Shown here: positions 1 to 5,586 of the stretch, in pieces | Layout of the letters: every line of letters begins with the position of its first letter | Position numbering within the stretch: position 1 is the stretch's first letter | From: Coriobacteriia bacterium | Lineage (GTDB): Bacteria; Actinomycetota; Coriobacteriia; WRKU01 | Reading direction: 5' to 3' | Length of the DNA: 9,390 nucleotides | Assembly (NCBI GenBank): GCA_009784095.1 | Contig: WRDL01000054.1 | Span: forward strand, 1 to 9,390 | Made by a program: the position numbers and the translations under genes | The notes under the pieces: generated by a model | What the model was told of the DNA's origin: nothing | Database searches by the model: none | The model's input: only the letters and a program-made list of their open reading frames with translations

Positions 1-132
1 CTCGACCGCCGAAGGGTGCGTCAGTGCACGTGTTACCAACGTCACATCGGCGAAATCGTGCCCCAGTACCTCTTCGATACGCGAAACGCGCTCGTCAAGC
101 GCGGGGGTGAGTTCTCGGAATGCTTTATGCAT
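1..132 (-). CDS. rnc: Ribonuclease III, N-terminal part (gene runs off the left edge)
   Basis: Only the first 44 codons are present; the frame stays open to the window edge. RNase III cleaves double-stranded RNA and matures rRNA precursors in the cytoplasm. The visible part fits the start of the family's endonuclease domain: a leader helix, then LGHDFADVTLVTRALTHPS (about residues 24-42), which matches the usual LGY-F-d--LL--ALTH-S pattern. The catalytic signature ERLEFLGD would lie beyond the edge and cannot be checked. The ATG at 130-132 lies 2 bases after the acpP stop and has no clear Shine-Dalgarno sequence, so translation is probably coupled to acpP. The order plsX-acpP-rnc is common in bacteria and supports the call. 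Confidence 0.88.
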   Translation of the reverse strand, partial: MHKAFRELTPALDERVSRIEEVLGHDFADVTLVTRALTHPSAVE

Positions 133-134
133 TA

Positions 135-374
135 TCAAGCGTGCGCAAGAACGTAGTCGACCGTTTGTCCGACGGTCTTGATGCCTTCGACCGCGTCTTC
201 AGGTATCTCGACCTCGAATTCCTCCTCGAACGCCATGACAAGCTCGACCAGATCGAGTGAATCCGCGTCAAGATCGGCGACATAAGAAGCCGATTCGACG
301 ACTTCGGTCGGGTCGATCTCGAACGTATCTGCGACAACTTTCACGACCCTGGACAACGCTTCTGTTCTCTCCAT
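135..374 (-). CDS. acpP: Acyl carrier protein
   Basis: A 79-residue acidic protein of normal ACP length. ACP carries growing acyl chains as thioesters on a 4'-phosphopantetheine arm during type II fatty acid synthesis in the cytoplasm. The attachment motif DADSLDLVEL is at about 36-45, with Ser39 as the modified residue, followed by the acidic helix II (MAFEEEFEVEIPED) that docks with partner enzymes. I chose the ATG at 372-374 because a GGAGGGG ribosome-binding site lies 5 bases upstream. An in-frame GTG at 404 would add ten residues but has no suitably spaced site. The gene follows plsX by 88 bases, which contain its own probable promoter, and ends 2 bases before rnc. Its substrate-side partner PlsX is adjacent, and CoaD, which makes the precursor of its prosthetic group, is in the same run. 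Confidence 0.96.
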   Translation of the reverse strand: MERTEALSRVVKVVADTFEIDPTEVVESASYVADLDADSLDLVELVMAFEEEFEVEIPEDAVEGIKTVGQTVDYVLAHA

Positions 375-379
375 CGCTA

Positions 380-386
380 CCCCTCC
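380..386 (-). promoter_or_regulatory. Ribosome-binding site of acpP
   Basis: GGAGGGG on the minus strand, 5 bases before the ATG at 374. It is the strongest Shine-Dalgarno match around this gene and decides the start in favour of that ATG over the in-frame GTG at 404. A strong site fits the high demand for ACP. Confidence 0.8.
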
Positions 387-449
387 ATCTTTAAGGCGCG
401 ACACACCAGCATCAGCACCTCTGATGTATGTCCATTAACTGACGCACGT

Positions 450-477
450 ATTATAAGCGAAATCAGTCCTCAGATAA
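450..477 (-). promoter_or_regulatory. Probable sigma-70-type promoter of acpP
   Basis: A perfect -10 hexamer TATAAT lies at 450-455 (minus strand). The best -35 is TTATCT at 472-477 with a 16-base spacer; it matches the consensus poorly and lies in the last codons of plsX. The predicted start near 443 gives a leader of about 70 bases. The promoter would let acpP (and rnc) be expressed above the level of the upstream operon. The -10 is convincing; the -35 is not. Confidence 0.55.
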
Positions 478-1446
478 GGCTGAGGCGACCTTATTAGTCA
501 ACTCGTTACGAATCGCGGTCGCGGTCACTTGGATACCGTTCGATATCGCCAGCGCACTCGAGGAACCATGACCGATCACGACCACGCCTTTGGTGCCGAG
601 CAAAGGTGCGCCACCGAATTGATCGGGATCCATCTCCTCTTTGAGTTTGCGGACCTGACCGGCCAGTGGTGCTGCATAAAGCTTCGAGAACAGGTTGGCG
701 GTCAACGCTGCCTTCACCTGGTCTAGAACGATCCTGCTCGTTCCTTCGAGCGTCTTGAGTGTGATATTCCCGGTGAACCCGTCGGTCACGATGATGTCGG
801 TCATAGAGGTCAGTATCTCCTTGCCCTCGATGTTGCCCTCGAAATGTGGCACCGACTCCTTGAGAAGCGCAAAGCATTCTTGCGCGAATTGTGAGCCTTT
901 GGTCTCTTCCTCACCGATGTTGAGTAAGCGGACCCGAGGCTTCTTCACCTCAAGTACCGTGGTCGCGTACGCTTGCATCATCAAAGCGAATTGCACCAGA
1001 TAATCTGGTTTGCAGTCCGCATTCGCTCCGATATCGCCCAAGATGACCGGGGTATCGATCGCAGGAAGCACCGTTGCCAGGACAGGGCGTGAGACCTTCT
1101 TGAGGCGTCCAATACCGAGTGTGGCGGCTGCCATCACCGCTCCGGTCGATCCCGCGCTGAAGAAACCTTGGGCATCGCCTGATTTGACCAGCTTGCACCC
1201 GACGACGATAGACGAGTCCTTCTTCGAGCGGATCGCATGAGCGGGATGCTCATCCATCGCTATGACCTGGCTCGCGCCGACACAGGTCACCCTCTCGACC
1301 CCTTCAAGAGAGGAGATAGCATCCGGCAGACCTACCGCGATGATATGGAGGAACTGATCTGCTTGGACCGCGCTCATGATGCCATCGATCACGACCGAAG
1401 GTGCGAAATCCCCACCCATGACATCGACGACGACTATTGGATCCAT
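463..1446 (-). CDS. plsX: Phosphate acyltransferase PlsX (acyl-ACP:phosphate)
   Basis: 327 residues, normal for the family. PlsX converts acyl-ACP plus phosphate to acyl-phosphate, the donor PlsY uses to acylate glycerol-3-phosphate, so it commits acyl chains to phospholipid at the inner face of the membrane. Family motifs appear in order: DVMGGDFAP (8-16), SAGSTGAVMA (97-106), GDIGANADCKP (137-147), NIGEEETKG (176-184), VTDGFTGN (220-227), GGAPLLG (278-284) and VIGHGSS (290-296). The ATG at 1446 has an AGAGG site 4 bases upstream. The gene lies downstream of rpmF, but an intrinsic terminator and 85 bases separate them, and I found no convincing promoter in that gap. Expression may depend on read-through. 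The substrate protein AcpP is encoded next. Confidence 0.97.
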   Translation of the reverse strand: MDPIVVVDVMGGDFAPSVVIDGIMSAVQADQFLHIIAVGLPDAISSLEGVERVTCVGASQVIAMDEHPAHAIRSKKDSSIVVGCKLVKSGDAQGFFSAGSTGAVMAAATLGIGRLKKVSRPVLATVLPAIDTPVILGDIGANADCKPDYLVQFALMMQAYATTVLEVKKPRVRLLNIGEEETKGSQFAQECFALLKESVPHFEGNIEGKEILTSMTDIIVTDGFTGNITLKTLEGTSRIVLDQVKAALTANLFSKLYAAPLAGQVRKLKEEMDPDQFGGAPLLGTKGVVVIGHGSSSALAISNGIQVTATAIRNELTNKVASALSED

Positions 1447-1500
1447 TCTTCCTCTGTTCTCTTTAGAAATGTTCGATACTCCAAAGGGTTTCGTCCCGAG

Positions 1501-1526
1501 AAAAAGAGCAGGTCCTCGCCTGCTCT
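1501..1526 (-). terminator. Intrinsic terminator after rpmF
   Basis: On the minus strand, AGAGCAGG (1526-1519) pairs perfectly with CCTGCTCT (1512-1505) around a six-base loop CGAGGA, and the second arm runs straight into TTTTT. It starts 5 bases after the rpmF stop codon. It should cut off or attenuate transcription between rpmF and plsX. Confidence 0.8.
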
Positions 1527-1531
1527 GATCG

Positions 1532-1711
1532 TTAGTCTTCGATCGCTATGACTTCCTTACCGTCATAGTACCCGCAACTCATACATACCCGATGCGGTAG
1601 CTTCGGGTCATGGCACTGTGGGCATTCTTGTACGTTCTTCGCCTCGATCGTATGACTGGAGCGCCGCGCATTGGTGACCGCTCGACCTTTTTTTCTTTTT
1701 GGGACCGCCAT
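1532..1711 (-). CDS. rpmF: Large ribosomal subunit protein bL32, zinc-binding form
   Basis: A 59-residue protein typical of bL32, a structural protein of the 50S subunit near the peptidyl-transferase region. The conserved start MAVPKRKKGR is followed by a basic stretch, then a zinc ribbon with Cys30-x2-Cys33 and Cys43-x2-Cys46. This is therefore the zinc-coordinating form rather than the cysteine-free paralogue. The frame extends upstream to 1804, but the ATG at 1711 is clearly right: it begins the conserved sequence and has a GAGAGG site 8 bases upstream. DUF177 and rpmF are normally adjacent; here a 1.7-kb gene lies between them. The gene is bounded by a hairpin and probable promoter upstream and a terminator downstream, so it may form its own transcript. 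Confidence 0.97.
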   Translation of the reverse strand: MAVPKRKKGRAVTNARRSSHTIEAKNVQECPQCHDPKLPHRVCMSCGYYDGKEVIAIED

Positions 1712-1719
1712 GGTATTGA

Positions 1720-1725
1720 CCTCTC
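1720..1725 (-). promoter_or_regulatory. Ribosome-binding site of rpmF
   Basis: GAGAGG on the minus strand, 8 bases before the ATG at 1711. It fixes the rpmF start and rules out the upstream in-frame extension to 1804. Confidence 0.75.
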
Positions 1726-1746
1726 TTGCTTTTTTAACAGTGCAGT

Positions 1747-1755
1747 ATTGTACCA
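1747..1755 (-). promoter_or_regulatory. Probable extended -10 promoter of rpmF
   Basis: The minus strand reads TGGTACAAT: a TACAAT -10 box (1747-1752) preceded by the TGn extension (1753-1755). No good -35 is visible at the right distance, which extended -10 promoters can tolerate. Predicted start is near 1740, giving a short leader of about 30 bases. It follows directly after the hairpin at 1760-1788, as expected where one transcript ends and the next begins. Confidence 0.45.
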
Positions 1756-1759
1756 TATT

Positions 1760-1788
1760 GCGCCAACTGGGGAGGACCCTGTCGGCGC
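1760..1788 (-). terminator. Strong hairpin between the deacetylase-like gene and rpmF, possible terminator without U-tract
   Basis: On the minus strand GCGCCGAC (1788-1781) pairs with GTTGGCGC (1767-1760). An A-A mismatch and three further G-C pairs follow, closing a UCCUC loop. One pair is G-U in the minus-strand RNA but A-C on the other strand, so the structure favours the minus-strand transcript. It begins 9 bases after the upstream stop codon. No U-tract follows, so it may act as a weak terminator, an RNA-stability element or a processing site. Confidence 0.5.
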
Positions 1789-1797
1789 GGCATCGAA

Positions 1798-3510
1798 CTA
1801 CCATTCAAGCCAGTAGTCCATCATATCGCGTCCTTCGGTATCGATCACCGCGCCACTGTCGAAATAACCCTCATAGCGTTCGGGCCAGTTGTACAGACCA
1901 TTGCCGTCGATGAACGCACGCTCATCGATGCGCGCCATGCCGGTGAACTCCTCGAAGCTATTCGGACCGATCTGGCTGAATGAGCGATACCCGAAGTCGC
2001 GCAGGACCAGCGCGCCTTCGCTATCCTGTGGCAACGTATCGCCGAAAGGCCAGAAGAACAACGTCGTGGTACCCACGATATTGGAGGTCTGGTCGATCCA
2101 GAGCTGCGCATCGTTGATTATCTGATCGGTCTCAAGCGTCGACATCTCGACGTATTCAAATCCGAGGCTGGCAAACGTGTATCCGAGTTCTTCAAGGAGG
2201 TCGGCGACCTCTTTGGCGCCTCTGATCTCCTCTTCTTGATTCTCAGAACCGAACGAGGTGCGATAGCCGAAGTTACCGCTATAGCCTGCCAGAGAGATGG
2301 TTGCGCGTGCTCCTCTCCACGAGAATGTCGGATTATCCTCGATGAATTGCTCCAAGATCGGGATGATATCGTTGTTGAATGAGATTATATCGTCCGCGGT
2401 CCCCGCATTGATCGCGGAAGTGAACGTGCCGATCTTCTCATCTCGCACGATCAGCTTATCGACCATACCACGTCCTTCATGGCGCGGGGAATAGGAGAGA
2501 TTCTCGATCGAGAGCACAAACGGTTTTTTGTCCTTTGGGATACGCAAGGAGGTCGGAACGACGCTGGTCCCCTCTACTGAAAAGAGAGTTTCGAGCCCGA
2601 CCAGAATGTAATCATTGTCGTAGAGCTGCTTGATGACTCGTTCGAATTCGACCGCGGTGATGTAGTCGTTCGCATAGTCGAGCGGAGTCATATGGGGAAA
2701 TGCGAGCAACGGGTTGAGAGTGAAATGCCGGACCGGAAGCATCCAGGTCTGCATCTCCTCATTCGCGCGCAGGCGAAGTTCAGGGATCGCCGCTTGCGCG
2801 ATCCGGTAGTTCTCTTCGTCGATCTCTGCAACAAGCTCATAGAGATCGGCTGCTTCTTCTGCGCCATAGGGTTGCGCCGCGGCGATCTTGGCAGCCGCGA
2901 ACGCTTCGCGCGAAGCGATAAGTATATCGAGGGTCTTCTTCGCTTCGAGCAGATCGGCGTGCTGCGGTCGCATCTGGAGCGCGATCTCGACATACCCGAC
3001 GACGACCTGCTCCTCGATCAGTTTCTCCCGGTATTGTTCGACTGCGCTCAGTGCCTTGGGAAGCACCAGCTCTTCGACGACATCGGTCGTCTCACGATAC
3101 GTCTCGACAAATGCCTCGACCGCCTCACTTCCGATTCCTTCATTCGCCGCCACACTAAGCTGATTGCTGACATGCCTTGAGGCGAACCACCAGAACAGCT
3201 GGCTCGAGCCCGGTACCGCGGCTTTGTTGCCCGCGCTGTAGGCGAGTTGTACGCGTTCGGCATCGACATCGCGGACTGCACGGGTAAATCGGGAATAGTG
3301 CCACCAGGCGGTCCCACCGACGAGCATCACGATAAGGAGCACCAGAGTCGCGAGCGATATGATGATCGGTAGATATCCCGCTGCCTTTTTTCGATTGGTC
3401 ATCCGCATGGGTCCGCGCGAGACATACCCATAACCTGATCCGCGCGCTCGCCCATATCCACGAACGTATCCCAATGAGCTCTGTTTACTCTTGCGCTCGA
3501 ATAAGGCCAT
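1798..3510 (-). CDS. Membrane-anchored polysaccharide-deacetylase-like protein, probably catalytically inactive
   Basis: 570 residues. Visible layout: a Gly/Tyr/Arg-rich cytoplasmic tail (about 14-34), basic residues 40-42, one membrane helix (about 46-68), a helical region (about 80-250), then an extracellular domain (about 260-560). That last domain resembles clostridial-type polysaccharide deacetylase-like proteins by the order of FHSLI-like HFTLN (262-266), LSIENLSY (333-340), AGYSGNFGYRTS (408-419) and WPFGD (487-491). As I recall the family, the second motif is normally LSIDDVNYY and a later one SHSxGH. Here the metal-binding DD is EN (336-337), and the two histidines are Leu449 and Tyr453. 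A carbohydrate-binding or scaffold role in the envelope is therefore more likely than hydrolysis; this is inference. The ATG overlaps the DUF177 stop by one base (TGATG), with a GAGGA site at about 3520-3524. Substrate and partners are unknown. Confidence 0.72.
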   Translation of the reverse strand: MALFERKSKQSSLGYVRGYGRARGSGYGYVSRGPMRMTNRKKAAGYLPIIISLATLVLLIVMLVGGTAWWHYSRFTRAVRDVDAERVQLAYSAGNKAAVPGSSQLFWWFASRHVSNQLSVAANEGIGSEAVEAFVETYRETTDVVEELVLPKALSAVEQYREKLIEEQVVVGYVEIALQMRPQHADLLEAKKTLDILIASREAFAAAKIAAAQPYGAEEAADLYELVAEIDEENYRIAQAAIPELRLRANEEMQTWMLPVRHFTLNPLLAFPHMTPLDYANDYITAVEFERVIKQLYDNDYILVGLETLFSVEGTSVVPTSLRIPKDKKPFVLSIENLSYSPRHEGRGMVDKLIVRDEKIGTFTSAINAGTADDIISFNNDIIPILEQFIEDNPTFSWRGARATISLAGYSGNFGYRTSFGSENQEEEIRGAKEVADLLEELGYTFASLGFEYVEMSTLETDQIINDAQLWIDQTSNIVGTTTLFFWPFGDTLPQDSEGALVLRDFGYRSFSQIGPNSFEEFTGMARIDERAFIDGNGLYNWPERYEGYFDSGAVIDTEGRDMMDYWLEW

Positions 3511-4034
3511 CAGTCACCATCCTCTGCAAGCAGCGCATCGAGCACCGCGAAGGGATGATCATCATCGGGCTTCTCATTGCAGTGACAGGGATCGGTGTTG
3601 AGATTGGTCCCACAGTCCGGACAGAGACCCTTACAGGTCTCGTCGTGGATCGGCGCAAATGGTGAGGCGACGATCAGATCCTCGATCAGCTCGGCTTCAA
3701 GAGGAATATGGCCGAACTCATCGACCTCGGGATAGGGATCCCCGTCATCATCTTGTGTCGGTTCATAGAAGAACATCGAGTCGACTTCGGAGGATATCAC
3801 TATGTCGAAGTCCTCAAGACAACGAACACATTTACCTCTCACCGGCAACGATACCTCTCCTTGAGCAAGAATACCCTCGTCAAGAGCGGTCAAAGTCACC
3901 TCATAAGAAGCAGGCGCCTGCACTGCAAACGCCTCATCTCCTACTATGAATTCATCGATATCAACTGTTCCTGCAAGCTGGTGAGGAACATACCTTTCGT
4001 CTAGAGCGTAGTTAACATCGAGCGTGGTGCTCAT
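3510..4034 (-). CDS. yceD: DUF177 / YceD family protein, linked to 23S rRNA accumulation
   Basis: 174 residues, usual size for the family. Homologues in bacteria and plants are needed for normal 23S rRNA levels, and the gene normally sits just upstream of rpmF. The sequence shows the CVRCL motif (Cys69, Cys72) and the C-terminal block CKGLCPDCGTNLN (134-146), followed by CHC at 150-152. These cysteines suggest a bound metal. An acidic stretch (DDDGD, 95-99) separates them. The C-terminus PFAVLDALL also fits. The ATG directly abuts the TAG of the upstream coiled-coil gene (TAGATG), with an AGGG site 5 bases before it, so translation is coupled. The expected neighbour rpmF is displaced by the deacetylase-like gene. 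Confidence 0.92.
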   Translation of the reverse strand: MSTTLDVNYALDERYVPHQLAGTVDIDEFIVGDEAFAVQAPASYEVTLTALDEGILAQGEVSLPVRGKCVRCLEDFDIVISSEVDSMFFYEPTQDDDGDPYPEVDEFGHIPLEAELIEDLIVASPFAPIHDETCKGLCPDCGTNLNTDPCHCNEKPDDDHPFAVLDALLAEDGD

Positions 4035-4490
4035 CTATGCCCTGGTTTTGCCACCCTGCAAGCGATCGCGTCCACGCTGAACGGCGGTAAGCAACTTACC
4101 GAGGTTCACTTCGAGGTTGGCCATGATCTCGTCAGCATAGTCGTCCGCTCCCAAGCGGATCTCACGCTCGGCTGCACGGGCATCATCCATGATCTCTTGC
4201 GCACGGGCATCTGCCTGGCGCACGACCTCTTGTTCGTCGACCATTGCGCGTGCGCGCTCCTGCGCATCCTCGAGGATACGGTTCGCCTCGCGCTCGGCCT
4301 CTTCGACCATCTCCTGGCGCTGTTTGACGATCCAGCGTGCCTGTTTGAGGTCCTCAGGGAACTGATGCCGGATCTCGTCGATAATTTCATAGACATCGTC
4401 AGGATTAACGATCTTGTTCTGGCTCAAAGGCACCCCTTTGGCGCTATCGATCACTTCCTCGATCCGATCAACCAACTGAATAATGTCCAT
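4035..4490 (-). CDS. sepIVA: Short SepIVA/DivIVA-like coiled-coil protein
   Basis: 151 residues, highly charged and predicted mostly helical. The first 50 residues (DRIEEVIDSAKGVPLSQNK, then DVYEIIDEIRHQFPEDL) match my recollection of the N-terminus of mycobacterial SepIVA (Rv2927c), a DivIVA-domain protein acting in septation and envelope growth. Residues about 50-112 form a long Glu/Arg/Ala-rich coiled coil that annotation pipelines sometimes confuse with ATP synthase subunit b. There is no membrane segment. It is considerably shorter than the mycobacterial protein, which is about 245 residues. The neighbour relation (coaD upstream, DUF177 directly downstream, rnc nearby) matches the actinobacterial arrangement. 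The start has an AAGG site 8 bases upstream. Role in division is inferred from the family. Confidence 0.75.
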   Translation of the reverse strand: MDIIQLVDRIEEVIDSAKGVPLSQNKIVNPDDVYEIIDEIRHQFPEDLKQARWIVKQRQEMVEEAEREANRILEDAQERARAMVDEQEVVRQADARAQEIMDDARAAEREIRLGADDYADEIMANLEVNLGKLLTAVQRGRDRLQGGKTRA

Positions 4491-4518
4491 CGTTACTACC
4501 TTTCAACTACGTTTGCTC

Positions 4519-5004
4519 TTACCTGAATTTGTCTCGCAAAGCTTTCTCGACACCTTCCGGTACGAGCCCGGTCACACTACCTCCGTGACGTGCGATCTCC
4601 TTAACGGCGCTTGAGCTGAGAAACATGTTGTCAGGGCTGGCCATGATGAAGAGCGTCTCGACAGAGCTCGCCAACTTCCAATTCAGAGCCGCCATCTGAA
4701 ACTCACTCTCGAAGTCCGTAATGGCTCGCAACCCTTTCACGAGAACTGTAGCGTTCTCATCTCGTGCAAACGTCACTAGTAAATTATCGAACGACTTCAC
4801 GCTGACTGTGTCAAAGCGTTTCGTGGCTGTTGAAATAAGTTCAACCCGTTCTTGAACGTTGAAAAGCGTTCCTTGTCCGTTCTTTTCGAGCGATTCGGCG
4901 ACCGCTACCACAACCTCATCGAAGATCCTTGAGGCGCGCTCGATAACATCGAGGTGCCCTACCGTAATAGGGTCGTATGTTCCCGGAACTATAGCTTTTG
5001 TCAT
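4519..5004 (-). CDS. coaD: Phosphopantetheine adenylyltransferase
   Basis: 161 residues, full length. It transfers AMP from ATP to 4'-phosphopantetheine, giving dephospho-CoA, the penultimate step of CoA synthesis in the cytoplasm. The nucleotidyltransferase motif GTYDPITVGH (8-17) contains the T/HxGH signature with His17. The family block KGLRAITDFESEFQMA (90-105) and the ATP-site motif LSSSAVKEIA (129-138) are intact. The ATG overlaps the rsmD stop by 4 bases (ATGA), the classic rsmD-coaD pairing. Its base composition is poorer in GC than its neighbours (some 60-base stretches are about 43-45 percent), and it holds few GATC sites. The product feeds the phosphopantetheine arm of AcpP, encoded downstream. 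Confidence 0.96.
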   Translation of the reverse strand: MTKAIVPGTYDPITVGHLDVIERASRIFDEVVVAVAESLEKNGQGTLFNVQERVELISTATKRFDTVSVKSFDNLLVTFARDENATVLVKGLRAITDFESEFQMAALNWKLASSVETLFIMASPDNMFLSSSAVKEIARHGGSVTGLVPEGVEKALRDKFR

Positions 5005-5570
5005 ATTCTACCTTCGAATCGGATGTAGGACACCATGGTCGATCCGTATTCATTCTGTTTGAGGAGGGTGAAGCGATCGGGTAGTTCGGGCTTGGTGTCG
5101 ATACTGTGCTCATAGACGATCAACGCTTTGCGTGCGAGTACGCGGCTCTCGACAAGGAATGACAGAAGTCGCTTGACTTTTGCCGCAGGATATTCGTAAG
5201 GTGGATCTAAAAACACGAGGTTAAAGGGGTTATCTTCACGTTTGGTGAAGGTCAGATGGAGGAGATCGGTCCGTTTGAGCGTGACCTTGTTCTTGACATC
5301 GAACAACGAAACATTGCGCTGCAATACCTGGAACGCGCGTTGGTCCGACTCGACAAAATAGGCTTGATAGGCACCACGTGACAGCGCTTCGAACGCCAGC
5401 GCGCCGGATCCCGCGAACCCATCGAGCACGACTACATCCTTCCATTTCTCGACCATCGGTTTGAGTGTGTTAAATATTGCACCGCGTACCAAGTCGGAGG
5501 TCGGTCGAGTGACCATTCCCTCGGGCGCGTCGAACACTCGTCCGTTCCAATCACCGCCAGTAATTCTCAT
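5001..5570 (-). CDS. rsmD: 16S rRNA (guanine(966)-N(2))-methyltransferase RsmD
   Basis: 189 residues, normal length. RsmD methylates G966 of 16S rRNA using S-adenosylmethionine during small-subunit assembly. Features in order: the N-terminal MRITGG and TRPTSDLVRGAIFN (21-34) block; the SAM-binding motif I VLDGFAGSGALAFEALSRG (48-66); the acidic residue of motif II in VES (73-75); and the catalytic DPPY motif (122-125). In the RPT block the usual RPTxDRVREA is altered to RPTSDLVRGA, a mild departure. The ATG at 5570 lies 16 bases after the recG stop, with a GAGGA site that includes bases of the recG stop region. Its stop overlaps the coaD start. recG-rsmD-coaD is a widely conserved order. Confidence 0.95.
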   Translation of the reverse strand: MRITGGDWNGRVFDAPEGMVTRPTSDLVRGAIFNTLKPMVEKWKDVVVLDGFAGSGALAFEALSRGAYQAYFVESDQRAFQVLQRNVSLFDVKNKVTLKRTDLLHLTFTKREDNPFNLVFLDPPYEYPAAKVKRLLSFLVESRVLARKALIVYEHSIDTKPELPDRFTLLKQNEYGSTMVSYIRFEGRI

Positions 5571-5586
5571 TGATCGTCACCATCCT

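Noticed and set aside
375..404. A GTG start for acpP ten codons upstream
   Set aside because: The nearest purine-rich site is about 17 bases away, and the added residues are not part of ACP. The ATG at 374 has an ideal site.
1687..1697. A seven-A run in the rpmF start region, in the frame of an A-AAA-AAA slippery site
   Set aside because: It encodes the conserved KRKKG of all bL32 proteins, and no downstream pseudoknot or useful alternative frame is apparent.
1712..1804. An in-frame upstream extension of rpmF adding 31 residues
   Set aside because: It crosses the hairpin and promoter, has no matching family sequence, and the conserved MAVPKRKKGR start has its own ribosome-binding site.
2692..3180. 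A 162-codon plus-strand open frame opposite the deacetylase-like gene, and others like it such as 8488-9099 (203 codons) and 6311-6865 (184 codons)
   Set aside because: They lie opposite well-supported coding genes and show no recognisable motifs. The codon bias of the minus-strand genes keeps these frames open by chance.
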